DNA of 64,000 nucleotides from Caenimonas sedimenti (GTDB taxonomy: Bacteria > Pseudomonadota > Gammaproteobacteria > Burkholderiales > Burkholderiaceae_C): assembly GCF_007833165.1 (NCBI RefSeq), contig NZ_VOBQ01000024.1:36068-100067 (forward strand), in the 5' to 3' direction. This document shows positions 1 through 8,527 of this stretch, in pieces. The stretch's first letter is position 1, and every line of letters begins with the position of its first letter. The position numbers were made by a program, and so were the translations under genes. The notes under the pieces were generated by a model. The model saw only the letters and a program-made list of their open reading frames with translations. It searched no databases and was not told the origin of the DNA.

Positions 1-333
1 CCCGTTGTAGAGGGCGTTGTGCTCGATCATGGCGCGCACGATGCCGGCAGTGGCCTCGGGACGCAGGGTGAGCTTGTCGCCGTTCATCGCGTCGGTGAAG
101 GAATACATCTCCTTCTCGACGATGTCGGTCACCTCGCCCAGGCCCCGCACGAACAGCGCCGTGGGCTCGACGATGGGCGTCAGCAGGTACTGGTAGCCAT
201 AGCGCGCCAGCACCGTCCGCACCACCGATTCGAACCACTGCCACAGCGCGGAATCCGGCAGTTTCTCGGTGCGCGGCACCGACGCCGGCAGGATGTCGTT
301 CATGCCTTTGACGGCACTCAATTTCTCGGCCAT
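1..333 (-). CDS. hisS: Histidyl-tRNA synthetase, N-terminal part (runs off window)
   Basis: Charges tRNA-His with histidine in the cytosol. Only the first 111 codons are inside the window. The translation starts MAEKLSAVKGMNDILP, the usual N-terminus of bacterial HisRS, and class II motif 1 follows (SALWQWFESV, then YGYQYLLTPIVEPTALF). Motif 2 begins in TLRPEATAGIVRA just before the window edge. The ATG at 331-333 lies 12 nt downstream of the ispG stop, so it is probably co-transcribed with ispG. The hisS-ispG pairing is common in betaproteobacteria. The C-terminal anticodon-binding domain cannot be assessed. Confidence 0.95.
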   Translation of the reverse strand, partial: MAEKLSAVKGMNDILPASVPRTEKLPDSALWQWFESVVRTVLARYGYQYLLTPIVEPTALFVRGLGEVTDIVEKEMYSFTDAMNGDKLTLRPEATAGIVRAMIEHNALYNG

Positions 334-345
334 GGTGTCCGCGGA

Positions 346-1629
346 TCAGGCCGCTTCGGCGGCCGCTGGTTGGGTGCCGAAGCGCTTCTCGACGTAGGTT
401 TCGACGAGCTGGTGGAACTCGCTGACAATGTTGTCGCCGCGCAGCGTGAGGGCCTTCTGCCCGTCGATGAACACCGGCGCGGCCGGAGCCTCGCCCGTGC
501 CCGGCAGGCTGATGCCGATGTCGGCGTGCTTGCTCTCGCCGGGCCCGTTGACGATGCAGCCCATCACGGCCACCTTCATCTTCTCGACGCCCGGGTACTT
601 GTCACGCCAGACCGGCATTTGCGCCCGCAGGTAGTCGTCGATCTGCTTGGCGAGTTCCTGGAACGTGGTGCTGGTGGTGCGGCCGCAACCGGGGCAAGCC
701 GTGACGCTGGGCACGAAGCTGCGCAGGCCCAGCGACTGCAGGATCTCGGAGGCGATCACGACCTCCTGCGTGCGCGATTCGCCCGGCTGGGGCGTGAGCG
801 AGACGCGGATGGTGTCGCCGATGCCTTCCTGCAGCAGGATCCCGAGGACGACCGACGAGGCGACCGTGCCCTTGGTCCCCATGCCGGCTTCCGTCAGGCC
901 CAGGTGCAGCGGGTTGTCGCAGCGCTTCGCCAGTTCACGGTAGACCGCGATCAGGTCCTGCACGCCGCTCACCTTGCAGCTCAGGATGACCTGCTCCTGG
1001 CGCATGCCCTCTTCCTGCGCGAAGCGGGCGGATTCGAGCGCCGAGGTGATCAGCGCTTCGTACATCACCGATTTCGCGTCCCAGGGCTGCGCGCGCAGCG
1101 CGTTCTCGTCCATCAACTGGGCGAGCAGCTCCTGGTCGAGGCTGCCCCAGTTGACGCCGATGCGAACGGGCTTGTTCCAGCGCAGCGCCGCCTCGATCAT
1201 CTGGCCGAATTGCCGGTCGCGCTTGTCACCCTTGCCGACGTTGCCGGGGTTGATGCGGTACTTGGACAACGCCTCGGCGCAAGCCGGGTAGTCCTGCAGC
1301 AGGCGGTGGCCGTTGTAGTGGAAATCGCCGATGAGCGGCACGTCGATGCCCATGCGATCGAGCTGCTCGCGGATGTAGGGCACCTGCGCCGCCGCCTCAG
1401 GCGTGTTCACGGTGATGCGCACCAGCTCGGAGCCCGCGATCGCGAGTTCCTTCACCTGGATCGCAGTGCCGATGGCGTCCTGCGTATCGGTGTTGGTCAT
1501 CGACTGCACGCGCACCGGCGCGTCGCCGCCCACGGTGACCACGCGCGAACCCCAGGCCACCTGGGCCTGGCGGGTACGCCGCGTGGCGGGCGCGGCGGGG
1601 GCGATCGGGAGGCAAGGCGTGGACATCAT
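346..1629 (-). CDS. ispG: 4-hydroxy-3-methylbut-2-en-1-yl diphosphate synthase (flavodoxin)
   Basis: Iron-sulfur enzyme of the MEP isoprenoid pathway that makes HMBPP from methylerythritol cyclodiphosphate. The 427-residue product has the substrate-binding N-terminal barrel (VRVQSMTNTDTQD, then IGDFHYNGHRLL) and the 4Fe-4S cysteines in CPGCGRTTSTTFQ and CIVNGPGE near the C-terminus. Its length matches the beta/gammaproteobacterial single-domain form. The start is ambiguous among consecutive codons GTG-ATG-ATG (1632, 1629, 1626); 1629 is chosen as the first ATG. It sits 7 nt downstream of the rodZ stop in a leftward operon. Confidence 0.96.
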   Translation of the reverse strand: MMSTPCLPIAPAAPATRRTRQAQVAWGSRVVTVGGDAPVRVQSMTNTDTQDAIGTAIQVKELAIAGSELVRITVNTPEAAAQVPYIREQLDRMGIDVPLIGDFHYNGHRLLQDYPACAEALSKYRINPGNVGKGDKRDRQFGQMIEAALRWNKPVRIGVNWGSLDQELLAQLMDENALRAQPWDAKSVMYEALITSALESARFAQEEGMRQEQVILSCKVSGVQDLIAVYRELAKRCDNPLHLGLTEAGMGTKGTVASSVVLGILLQEGIGDTIRVSLTPQPGESRTQEVVIASEILQSLGLRSFVPSVTACPGCGRTTSTTFQELAKQIDDYLRAQMPVWRDKYPGVEKMKVAVMGCIVNGPGESKHADIGISLPGTGEAPAAPVFIDGQKALTLRGDNIVSEFHQLVETYVEKRFGTQPAAAEAA

Positions 1630-1636
1630 CACTGCT

Positions 1637-2662
1637 TCATTTCACTTCGAATCGGGCGACGTTGTCGCGCGAGACGGGGCCTAGGTTGAAGGGCTTGCCC
1701 CGGACTTCGACTTCGGTCGCTTCCGCGCTGCCGACGGTCACGGTGAGCGGCAGCGGTCCGGTGGCGCCGGCCGTTTCGCCCGGCTCCATCAGTTTGCGCA
1801 ACACCTGGTTGCCACGCGCGTCCGTGACCTGGATCCAGGAGGAGGCCCGGGTCCGGAAAACGACGATGCCGGAAGCCTTCGCGGCGGAGGCCGCGGCGGT
1901 GGCGGGCGCGGCGGCCGGCAGGGTCGCTGCAGCTGCAGCAGGAGCAGCAGGAGCAGCAGGAGCAGCAGCGGCGGGAGCTGGCGCAGCCGAGGCCGGGCGC
2001 GCCGCAACGACGGCCGGGGCTGGTGCCGCCACGGCGGCCGCCGACGCGGCCTTGGCCACAGGTGCGGCCGCCAAAGCGCTGGCGGCGGGCTTGGGCAGCA
2101 CGGCCGGCGCCGCCACAGCAGCGGGCTTGGCCGCCGGCTCCGCGACACGCGGCTCGGCCGGCGCGGCCGTGACCGTCGCCGGCGTGCCCGGAGGCATGAC
2201 GGGTTCCCCCCTGGAGGCGCCGGCAGGGTCCGCTTCGCGCTGGGCGACCGGCAGCAGGACCACGGCGACGGCAGCCAGCAACAGGGCGCCGACGGTGAGG
2301 ACCACGGGCTTGCCGAGATGCTCGCGCAGGCCGGACTTGGGCCCCTCCCCTGAGGACCGGAAGGGCGTGTTGATCCCGTCCTGGCTGTGGGCCAGGCGCG
2401 GCTTCGACGTCTGCGGCAAGCGCTCCAGGATGGGTTGCGGATCGATCTTGAGCGTGCGGCAGACGCTGGACGCCAGCGCCCGCACGAACACCGCATCGGG
2501 CAGGAGGTCGTGCCGGTCTTCCTCGAGGGCCTCGAGCTTGCGGACCGGGACCTTCAGCGAGACGGCGAGCGACGCCACGTGCAGGCCGGCCGCTTCGCGG
2601 GCACGGCGCAGCATGCTGCCGGCGGTTTCCCCTCCAGGGACCGCTTCGTCCGCCTCACTCAT
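1637..2662 (-). CDS. rodZ: RodZ-like cytoskeletal helix-turn-helix membrane protein
   Basis: Inner-membrane protein that links MreB to the elongation machinery. Domain order in the 341 residues: an N-terminal cytoplasmic XRE-type HTH (GSMLRRAREAAGLHVASLAV, then VRKLEALEEDRHDLLP, about residues 15-80); one membrane segment near residue 130 (VVLTVGALLLAAVAVVLLPV); a long Ala/Pro linker; and a C-terminal DUF4115-type beta domain (ASSWIQVTDARGNQVLRKL). The linker is encoded partly by a short tandem repeat (about 1930-1975, repeating GCAGCAGGA units), so its length is probably variable. The start overlaps the pilF stop by 8 nt, so the two are translationally linked. Confidence 0.88.
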   Translation of the reverse strand: MSEADEAVPGGETAGSMLRRAREAAGLHVASLAVSLKVPVRKLEALEEDRHDLLPDAVFVRALASSVCRTLKIDPQPILERLPQTSKPRLAHSQDGINTPFRSSGEGPKSGLREHLGKPVVLTVGALLLAAVAVVLLPVAQREADPAGASRGEPVMPPGTPATVTAAPAEPRVAEPAAKPAAVAAPAVLPKPAASALAAAPVAKAASAAAVAAPAPAVVAARPASAAPAPAAAAPAAPAAPAAAAATLPAAAPATAAASAAKASGIVVFRTRASSWIQVTDARGNQVLRKLMEPGETAGATGPLPLTVTVGSAEATEVEVRGKPFNLGPVSRDNVARFEVK

Positions 2663-3482
2663 CGAACGCCCTCCGGTCGAAGGCGCTCCGTTCGCGGGAT
2701 TGGGGGTACCGCTTCTTCAACTGGTCACCCAGCTGCTCCATCGCCACCGGGTCGTTCATGCGCTGTTCGACCTTGATGCCCAGCCAAAGGGTCTCGGCGT
2801 TGGCCAGGTCGGTGTTGTTCAGCCGGCGGATCAGGAACTGCGCGCGGGTGTAGTCGCCCCGCTGGTAGAGCAGCGTCGCGAGGTTGTAGCCGGTGATCGG
2901 ATTGCCCGCGTCCAGCTCGTAGGAACGGGCCAGCGAACGCTCGGCTTCGGCGCGCTGGCCGGCCCGGGCCTGGCACAGGCCCATCGCCATCAGGGTCTTG
3001 GCGCGACCCCCGTAGATCGGGTTGGCGAGCGCGGCCTCGAACGACCGGGTGGACTCGGGGAACCGTCCCAGGGTGCACTGCAGCCAGCCGTAGTTGTGGT
3101 GCGCGTTCGAGTCGCGTGAATTCAGCGCCAGCGCGCGGCGGAAGCTCTCCTCGGCGCTGCGCGTGTCGTTCAGGCGCATGTAGATCATGCCGCGCAGGTT
3201 GTAGGCATCGGCGAACGCCGGGTCGATCGCGATGGTCTGCTTGATTTCGTCGAGGGCGATTTCGGCCTTGCCCTCCTCGAAGTAGCCGGACGCGAGTTCC
3301 ATCCGGATGCGGGCGCGCCGGCGGTTCTCCGGTTCGTCGGAAGGCGTCACCACGTCGACCTGGGCCTGCTGCTCCGCCTGCGGCGTGGCGCAGCCGGCAA
3401 GCGCCAGCCACACGGCGCCGGCCAGCAGCAACCAACGGCCCCTGGGCGCCCCGCGCCCCGCTCCCGCCATCGCGATTGTCAT
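2655..3482 (-). CDS. pilF: Type IV pilus biogenesis/stability lipoprotein PilF (PilW), TPR protein
   Basis: Outer-membrane lipoprotein with TPR repeats that helps the PilQ secretin assemble. The 275-residue product has a signal peptide ending in the lipobox LALAGC (about residue 30) and then TPR units (MELASGYFEEGKAEIALDEI; ADAYNLRGMIYMRLNDTRSA; SNAHHNYGWLQCTLGRFPES). It lies between rlmN (4-nt ATGA overlap upstream) and rodZ (8-nt overlap downstream), the standard gammaproteobacterial/betaproteobacterial position for pilF. Length and architecture match the family. Confidence 0.9.
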   Translation of the reverse strand: MTIAMAGAGRGAPRGRWLLLAGAVWLALAGCATPQAEQQAQVDVVTPSDEPENRRRARIRMELASGYFEEGKAEIALDEIKQTIAIDPAFADAYNLRGMIYMRLNDTRSAEESFRRALALNSRDSNAHHNYGWLQCTLGRFPESTRSFEAALANPIYGGRAKTLMAMGLCQARAGQRAEAERSLARSYELDAGNPITGYNLATLLYQRGDYTRAQFLIRRLNNTDLANAETLWLGIKVEQRMNDPVAMEQLGDQLKKRYPQSRERSAFDRRAFDE

Positions 3483-4636
3483 GATCCTCTTGTCTCCTTG
3501 GCCGTCGCGTCGTGCGCGACTGGTTTCAGCATCACCGTGCGCTGTTGCGCGATGCGATTGCCCACGCGCGTCCGGTCTTTGACGTCCCCCGCGAGCTGTC
3601 CGCAGGCGGCGTCGATGTCGTCCCCCCGCGTCTTGCGCACGGTGGTGACGATACCAGCATCACTCAGGATTTTCGCGAAAGCCTGCACGCGCTGTTGCGG
3701 GGAACGCAGCAGGCCGGAGGCGGGGAAAGGATTGAAAGGGATCAGGTTCAACTTGCAGGAGACCCCCCGCCCGCCGTGGCGCTGCACCAGTTCGATCAGC
3801 TGGCGGGCGTGCTCCGGCTGGTCGTTCACCCCATCGAGCATGCAGTATTCGAAGGTGATGAAGTCGCGCGGCGCGTGGGCGAGGTAGCGGTTGCAGGCGT
3901 CCAGCAGCTCCGCCAGCGGGTACTTCCTGTTCAGCGGCACGAGCTTGTCGCGCAATTCGTCGTTCGGCGCGTGGAGCGACACAGCCAGGGCGACCGGGCA
4001 GTCGTCGCCCAGGCGGTCCATCATGGGCACGACACCGGAGGTGGAGACCGTGACCCGCCGACGCGACAGGCCGTACCCATGGTCGTCGAGCATCACGCGC
4101 AGCGCCGGCACCAGCGCGCCGTAGTTCTGCAGCGGCTCGCCCATGCCCATCATCACCACGTTGGAGATGACGCGCTCGCCGCCTTTGCCCAGGTGGGCGC
4201 GCAGGAAGTGCTCGGCGAACCAGAGCTGCGCGACGATCTCACCGGTGGTGAGGTTGCGCGAAAAGCCCTGGTGGCCCGTCGAGCAGAAGCGGCAGCCCAC
4301 GGCGCAGCCGGCCTGGGAGGACACGCAAAGCGTCCCCCGGTCGTCCTCGGGAATGAACACGGCCTCGACGGCGTCGCCATTGCCGACATCGAACAGCCAC
4401 TTGATGGTGCCGTCGGCGGACTCGTGCCGGGAAATGACCGGCAGGCCCTCGATCCGGGCGTGCCCCTGCAGCTTGTCGCGCAGCGACTTCGCCAGGTCAC
4501 TCATCTGGCTGAAGTCGCGCGCGCCCTTCTGGTGGATCCAGCGGAACAGCTGGGTGGCGCGGAAGCGCTTTTCGCCAAGCGTCGCGCAGAAAGCGGCCAG
4601 ACCCTCGAGGTCGTAATCGAGCAGGTTGGCCGTCAT
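3479..4636 (-). CDS. rlmN: Dual-specificity 23S rRNA/tRNA adenine C2-methyltransferase
   Basis: Radical-SAM enzyme that methylates C2 of A2503 in 23S rRNA and A37 in some tRNAs. The 385 residues carry the radical-SAM cysteines CAVGCRFC, the GMGEPLQN motif and the SLHAPND segment. The methyl-carrying Cys is expected in the C-terminal part, where VRKTRGDDIDAACGQL is seen. An N-terminal accessory domain (LRDKLQGHARIEGLPV) precedes the barrel. It lies 10 nt downstream of ndk and overlaps pilF by ATGA, in the conserved ndk-rlmN-pilF order. The C-terminal tail after HDATAKETRGS shows nothing unusual. Confidence 0.96.
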   Translation of the reverse strand: MTANLLDYDLEGLAAFCATLGEKRFRATQLFRWIHQKGARDFSQMSDLAKSLRDKLQGHARIEGLPVISRHESADGTIKWLFDVGNGDAVEAVFIPEDDRGTLCVSSQAGCAVGCRFCSTGHQGFSRNLTTGEIVAQLWFAEHFLRAHLGKGGERVISNVVMMGMGEPLQNYGALVPALRVMLDDHGYGLSRRRVTVSTSGVVPMMDRLGDDCPVALAVSLHAPNDELRDKLVPLNRKYPLAELLDACNRYLAHAPRDFITFEYCMLDGVNDQPEHARQLIELVQRHGGRGVSCKLNLIPFNPFPASGLLRSPQQRVQAFAKILSDAGIVTTVRKTRGDDIDAACGQLAGDVKDRTRVGNRIAQQRTVMLKPVAHDATAKETRGS

Positions 4637-4646
4637 CGCATGTGCT

Positions 4647-5072
4647 TCAGCGCGGGTAGACGTTCATGCCGGCGAAGAAGAAGCCCACTTCGACCTTGGC
4701 GGTCTCGGCGGCGTCGGAGCCATGCACGGCGTTGGCATCGATGCTGTCGGCGAAGTCGGCGCGGATGGTGCCGGCTGCCGCCTTCTTCGGGTCGGTCGCG
4801 CCCATCAGGTCGCGGTTCTTCAGGATGGCGCCTTCGCCTTCCAGCACCTGGATCATCACCGGGCCGGAGATCATGAACTCGACGAGGTCCTTGAAGAACG
4901 GGCGCTCCTTGTGCACGGCGTAGAACTGCTCGGCCTCCTGGCGCGACAGGTGCGCCATGCGGGCGGCGATCACTTTCAGGCCGGCGGCTTCGAAGCGCGC
5001 GTAGATCTGGCCGATCACGTTCTTCGCCACGGCGTCGGGCTTGATGATGGAGAGGGTGCGTTCGATGGCCAT
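4647..5072 (-). CDS. ndk: Nucleoside diphosphate kinase
   Basis: Transfers the gamma-phosphate between NTPs and NDPs through a phosphohistidine and balances nucleotide pools. The 141-residue length is typical. Visible motifs are MAIERTLSIIKPDAVAKN at the N-terminus, the active-site signature AVHGSDAAE (catalytic His in NAVHGSD) and FFAGMNVYPR at the end. A good AGGAAAA Shine-Dalgarno lies upstream of ATG 5072. It is first in the leftward run ndk-rlmN-pilF-rodZ-ispG-hisS. The 104-nt gap upstream holds a TTTGCCG...CGGCAAA stem that could end rluB transcription. Confidence 0.97.
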   Translation of the reverse strand: MAIERTLSIIKPDAVAKNVIGQIYARFEAAGLKVIAARMAHLSRQEAEQFYAVHKERPFFKDLVEFMISGPVMIQVLEGEGAILKNRDLMGATDPKKAAAGTIRADFADSIDANAVHGSDAAETAKVEVGFFFAGMNVYPR

Positions 5073-5176
5073 TTGCTTTTTTCCTGAGCTGATGATTAGG
5101 GTTTTGCCGGAGGCGAAAAGTTCGGCAAAGCCTCGAATTCTAACTGGGCGGTGTGATGGATGTCCGGTCGGCCGCT

Positions 5177-6670
5177 CTAGCGACCGCCCCGGCCGCCGCC
5201 GGCGCCACCGCCACCGCCGCCCCCACCACCCCCGCCCCGGCGTGGGCCGCCACGGCCGCCGCCACCACCTCCATAGCCTCCACCGAAGCCACCGCCACCG
5301 CCCTGGCCGCCTCCGGGGCCGGGGCCGCGCCGCTGGCGGTTGAAGCTGTCCGCACCGATGTAGCCCAGCGAGGTCTTCATGGGGTCGGGCTGGTTGCCAC
5401 CGCCGGGCGGGCCGGCCCCGCGGTCGGGCTTGTTGCGCCTCTGCTGCCCCTGCCCCTGGCCTTGCGCCGGGCCGCCGGCGCGGTTGCCGAACGGCCCGCC
5501 CTGCGGCCGCGGTCCGTCGCCGCGGGGCGGGCCGTTGCGCCGCCGCTTGTTGTTGCCGCGCCCGCCGTCGCCGTCGCGGCCATCGCGCCCATCCCGGCGG
5601 TCGCGGTCATCGCGGCCTTCGCGCGGGGCGAAGTCGGAAGCACCGGCCGCCGAGGTGAGCGAGCGGATGTCGCGCTCGTCCAGTTCCATCCAGATGCCAC
5701 GTTTCAGGCCGCGCGGCAGCACCATCGCGCCGTAGCGGATGCGGATGAGGCGGCTGACGGCATGGCCCACGGTTTCGAACAGGCGCCGCACCTCGCGGTT
5801 GCGCCCTTCGCTGATCGTCACGCGGTACCAGACGTTGGAGCCGTCGCCGCCGCCGTCCTCGATGGAACCGAACTGCGCCCGGCCGTCGTCGAGTTCGACC
5901 CCGTCCAGCAGCTTCTGCTTTTCCTCGTTGCTGAGCGCGCCCAGGACACGCACCGCGTACTCGCGCTCCAGGCCGAAGCGCGGATGCATCAGCTTGTTGG
6001 CCAGTTCGCCGGAATTCGTGAACAGCAGCAGGCCTTCGGTGTTCAGGTCGAGCCGGCCGACCGACTGCCACTTGCCCTGCTGCAGCTTGGGCAGCTTGCG
6101 GAACACCGTGGGCCGGTTCTGCGGATCGTCGTGGGTGACGACCTCGCCCACCGGCTTGTGATACGCGATCACCCGGGCCGGCGGCGGGGCGATGCGCACG
6201 CGGATCGGCTTGCCGTTGATCTTGATCTGGTCGCCGAACTGGATGCGCTGGCCGATGTGGGCGGGCTCGTTGTTGACGGAGATGCGCCCTTCCATGATGA
6301 GCTGTTCCATCTCCAGCCTGGAGCCCAGGCCCGCCTGGGCCAGCACCTTGTGCAGCTTGGGGGTTTCCGGCTGCGGCAGCAGCACGCGCTTGAGCGGCGC
6401 GGCTTCGGGCGTCTCTTCCTCCGCATCGAAACGGCCGGTGACGACGTCGACGAAACGATCGGCGGGCTCCAGCGGAGCGGACGGCCCCGGGCTGCCGCCA
6501 TCTGGCGGCGCCACGCCGTCCTCCAAGCCGTCTCCATCGTCGTCGCCCTCGGCCCGAAGGCCGTCCGGCGCCTCGTCCCCACGCTCCTCCGCGGCCAGCC
6601 GCCCGGCCGCCTCGCGTTCGTCTTCGGGCAAGGCATCGTGGGTGGCGGCGCTGGCAGTAGGGTCGTTCAT
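5177..6670 (-). CDS. rluB: 23S rRNA pseudouridine synthase, RluB type, with Gly/Arg-rich tail
   Basis: Converts U2605 of 23S rRNA to pseudouridine in the E. coli family member. The domain order is an acidic N-terminal extension (residues 1-100), an S4 RNA-binding domain (VLAQAGLGSRLEMEQLI), and the pseudouridine synthase core with catalytic Asp in VGRLDLNTEGLLLF, plus EGRNREVRRLFE. From about residue 370 the tail is low-complexity: Arg/Asp-rich, then Gly-rich runs broken by Arg and Phe/Tyr (GGGFGGGYGGGG). Such RGG-like tails bind RNA in other proteins. ATG 6670 was chosen because the scpB stop ends 1 nt away. The 497-residue length exceeds that of RluB without the tail. Confidence 0.92.
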   Translation of the reverse strand: MNDPTASAATHDALPEDEREAAGRLAAEERGDEAPDGLRAEGDDDGDGLEDGVAPPDGGSPGPSAPLEPADRFVDVVTGRFDAEEETPEAAPLKRVLLPQPETPKLHKVLAQAGLGSRLEMEQLIMEGRISVNNEPAHIGQRIQFGDQIKINGKPIRVRIAPPPARVIAYHKPVGEVVTHDDPQNRPTVFRKLPKLQQGKWQSVGRLDLNTEGLLLFTNSGELANKLMHPRFGLEREYAVRVLGALSNEEKQKLLDGVELDDGRAQFGSIEDGGGDGSNVWYRVTISEGRNREVRRLFETVGHAVSRLIRIRYGAMVLPRGLKRGIWMELDERDIRSLTSAAGASDFAPREGRDDRDRRDGRDGRDGDGGRGNNKRRRNGPPRGDGPRPQGGPFGNRAGGPAQGQGQGQQRRNKPDRGAGPPGGGNQPDPMKTSLGYIGADSFNRQRRGPGPGGGQGGGGGFGGGYGGGGGGRGGPRRGGGGGGGGGGGAGGGRGGR

Positions 6671-6671
6671 G

Positions 6672-7373
6672 CTAGGTCTCGACGGCGCGAGCCGCGTCGT
6701 AATCGTCGCTGGCATCCGCGGAAGGCGGGGCCGGGGCATCTTGGGCGGGTTCCGCCGGACCGGCTTCGGGGCCGGCGTCCGGCCCGGCCGGGGTTTCCAT
6801 CGCCAGCGCGGACTGGGCTTCCAGCTGCTCGCCGAAGCCGGCCAGTACGCCTTCGGGCTGGCCGCGGCTGCCCAGTTCCGGCAGCTGGTCGAGCGAAGCC
6901 AGGCCGAGGTCGTCCAGGAACTGGCGGGTGGTGGCGTAGAGCGCCGGCCGCCCGGCGGCCTCGCGGTGGCCGATCACCTCGACCCAGCCGCGGTCTTCCA
7001 GCTGCTTCAGGATCTGGCTGTTGATCGTCACGCCGCGGATGTCTTCCATGTCGCCACGCGTCACGGGTTGCTTGTACGCGATGATCGCCAGGGTTTCCAT
7101 CGCGGCGCGGCTGTAACGGGGCGGCTTCTCCGGATGCAGGCGATCCAGGTATTCCCGCATCTCGGGCCGGCTCTGGAAGCGCCAGCCGGTGGCCACGCAC
7201 ACCAGTTCCACGCCACGCTGCGTCCATTCCTGCTGGAGTTGCTCCAGCAGGTCCTTGATGGTGTCGGCGCCGAGCTCGTCGTTGAACAGCACGCGCAATT
7301 CACGCACCGGCAGCGGCTGCTGCGCGCAGATCAGCGCGGTTTCGAGGACGCGCCGGGCATCCGCCGTATTCAT
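6672..7373 (-). CDS. scpB: Segregation and condensation protein B
   Basis: Winged-helix partner of ScpA and Smc in chromosome condensation. The 233 residues begin MNTADARRVLETALICAQQP, followed by the family hallmarks ETLAIIAYKQPVTRGDMEDIRG and LKQLEDRGWVEVIGHREAAG. The C-terminus is an Ala/Pro/Glu-rich tail (GPDAGPEAGPAEPAQDAP), longer than in many homologues. ATG 7373 is preferred over an upstream in-frame extension that is Arg/Pro-rich and unlike the family. The stop is 1 nt before the rluB start. scpA is not adjacent in this window. Confidence 0.93.
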   Translation of the reverse strand: MNTADARRVLETALICAQQPLPVRELRVLFNDELGADTIKDLLEQLQQEWTQRGVELVCVATGWRFQSRPEMREYLDRLHPEKPPRYSRAAMETLAIIAYKQPVTRGDMEDIRGVTINSQILKQLEDRGWVEVIGHREAAGRPALYATTRQFLDDLGLASLDQLPELGSRGQPEGVLAGFGEQLEAQSALAMETPAGPDAGPEAGPAEPAQDAPAPPSADASDDYDAARAVET

Positions 7374-7481
7374 GGTTCTGTCGGTGTCCGGAAAATGGCG
7401 CCTGGGGCGCGCTGCTTTTCGGGGGCCGCGCGAGCCCTGCGACGGGCTGCGCACCGGATGCCTCCGCGGTTGCGCGCCTTC

Positions 7482-8414
7482 TCAGGCGGCCGCCGGGGGC
7501 TGGCTCGTGAGCCATTCGGGTTCATTGTAACGCAGGCCCCACGCCAGCATCGCATCGCGCAGATCGGCGGGAGGGGGTGAACGCAGGCTGAGCGGTTCGC
7601 CCGTCACAGGGTGGGGGAAGGCGAGGTGGAACGCATGCAGCGCCTGGCGTGGCAGCCCCGCGCCGGCATTGCCGCCGTAGAGGCTGTCACCCAGCAAAGG
7701 GTGGCCGATGTGCGCCATGTGCACCCGGATCTGGTGGGTGCGGCCGGTCTCCAGCGTCGCGCGGACCAGGCAACCGGCTTCGGCCTGCTGCAGCAGGGTG
7801 AATTGCGTCGCCGCCGGCTTGCCGGGATGGCGGGCCGGATCGACCACGGCCATGCGCAGCCGGTTGCGCGGGTCGCGGCCGATGGGCGCTTCGACCCGCC
7901 GCTGGTCACCGCCCTGCCAGGGCCGGTGCGCCAGGGCGATGTATTGGCGCGTGACGTCGCGCGCAGCGATCATCGCGACCAGTCGGTCCATCGCGCTGCG
8001 CGTGCGTGCCACCACCATCAGGCCGCTGGTGTCCTTGTCCAGCCGGTGGACGATGCCGGCGCGCGGCAGGCCCGCCGCCTGACGGTCGCGCCCGAGCAGG
8101 CCGTTCAACAGTGTCCCGCTCCAGTGGCCGGCGGCCGGATGCACCACCAGGCCGGCGGGCTTGTCGATGACCAGCAGGTGCTCGTCCTCGAACACCACGT
8201 CGAGCGCGATGTCCTCCGCCTGGAACGCCTGGCTTTGCGGCGTCGGCCGCAATTCGACCTCGCCGGTGTCGCCGGCGCGCACCTTGGCCGAGGGCTTGCG
8301 CGCCTCGCGGCCGAGCAGGCGGACGGCGCCCGCCTCCAGCAGTTGCTGGAGATAGCTGCGCGAGAACTCGGGCACCAGCACGGCGATCGCACGGTCGAGC
8401 CGTTCGCCATGCAA
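7482..8414 (-). CDS. rluD: 23S rRNA pseudouridine synthase D family (start uncertain)
   Basis: RluA-family synthase, probably modifying helix 69 of 23S rRNA (U1911/1915/1917). It has an S4 domain (LDRAIAVLVPEFSRSYLQQL) and a catalytic core with GIVHRLDKDTSGLMVVA, in which Asp is the nucleophile. The annotated start is TTG 8414 because no ATG, GTG or TTG occurs further upstream in frame. The same frame stays open upstream with coding-like sequence (IDPPDNDLEEPGPEAETRAF, then TIPAA), so the true N-terminus may lie about 25-30 codons upstream at a non-standard start. It is divergent from bamD, the usual order. Confidence 0.93.
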   Translation of the reverse strand: MHGERLDRAIAVLVPEFSRSYLQQLLEAGAVRLLGREARKPSAKVRAGDTGEVELRPTPQSQAFQAEDIALDVVFEDEHLLVIDKPAGLVVHPAAGHWSGTLLNGLLGRDRQAAGLPRAGIVHRLDKDTSGLMVVARTRSAMDRLVAMIAARDVTRQYIALAHRPWQGGDQRRVEAPIGRDPRNRLRMAVVDPARHPGKPAATQFTLLQQAEAGCLVRATLETGRTHQIRVHMAHIGHPLLGDSLYGGNAGAGLPRQALHAFHLAFPHPVTGEPLSLRSPPPADLRDAMLAWGLRYNEPEWLTSQPPAAA

Positions 8415-8492
8415 AGCCGCCGGAATGGTGAACGCGCGGGTCTCCGCTTCGGGGCCGGGTTCCTCGAGGTCGTTGTCTGGTGGGTCGATCGA

Positions 8493-8498
8493 TATAAT
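8493..8498 (+). promoter_or_regulatory. Probable -10 element of the bamD promoter
   Basis: A perfect TATAAT lies 30 nt upstream of the GTG at 8528, in the short divergent gap between rluD and bamD. No convincing -35 hexamer is seen 16-18 nt upstream; the closest is TCGTTG at 8470-8475. It is therefore either a weak sigma-70 promoter or one that needs an activator. It overlaps the possible upstream extension of rluD. Confidence 0.45.
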
Positions 8499-8527
8499 GG
8501 CCCGGCCCTTTTTGGAGAGTGTCGCGC

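Noticed and set aside
19..1689. Long plus-strand open frame across hisS/ispG
   Set aside because: It is the complement of two clearly recognisable genes; the translation is Arg/His/Gly-rich with no motif.
1925..1980. GCAGCAGGA tandem repeat as a possible CRISPR or regulatory repeat
   Set aside because: It is in-frame coding for the Ala/Pro linker of RodZ and has no spacers.
5177..5360. GCC/CCG-rich tandem repeat as a separate repeat locus
   Set aside because: It is the coding sequence of the RluB glycine-rich tail.
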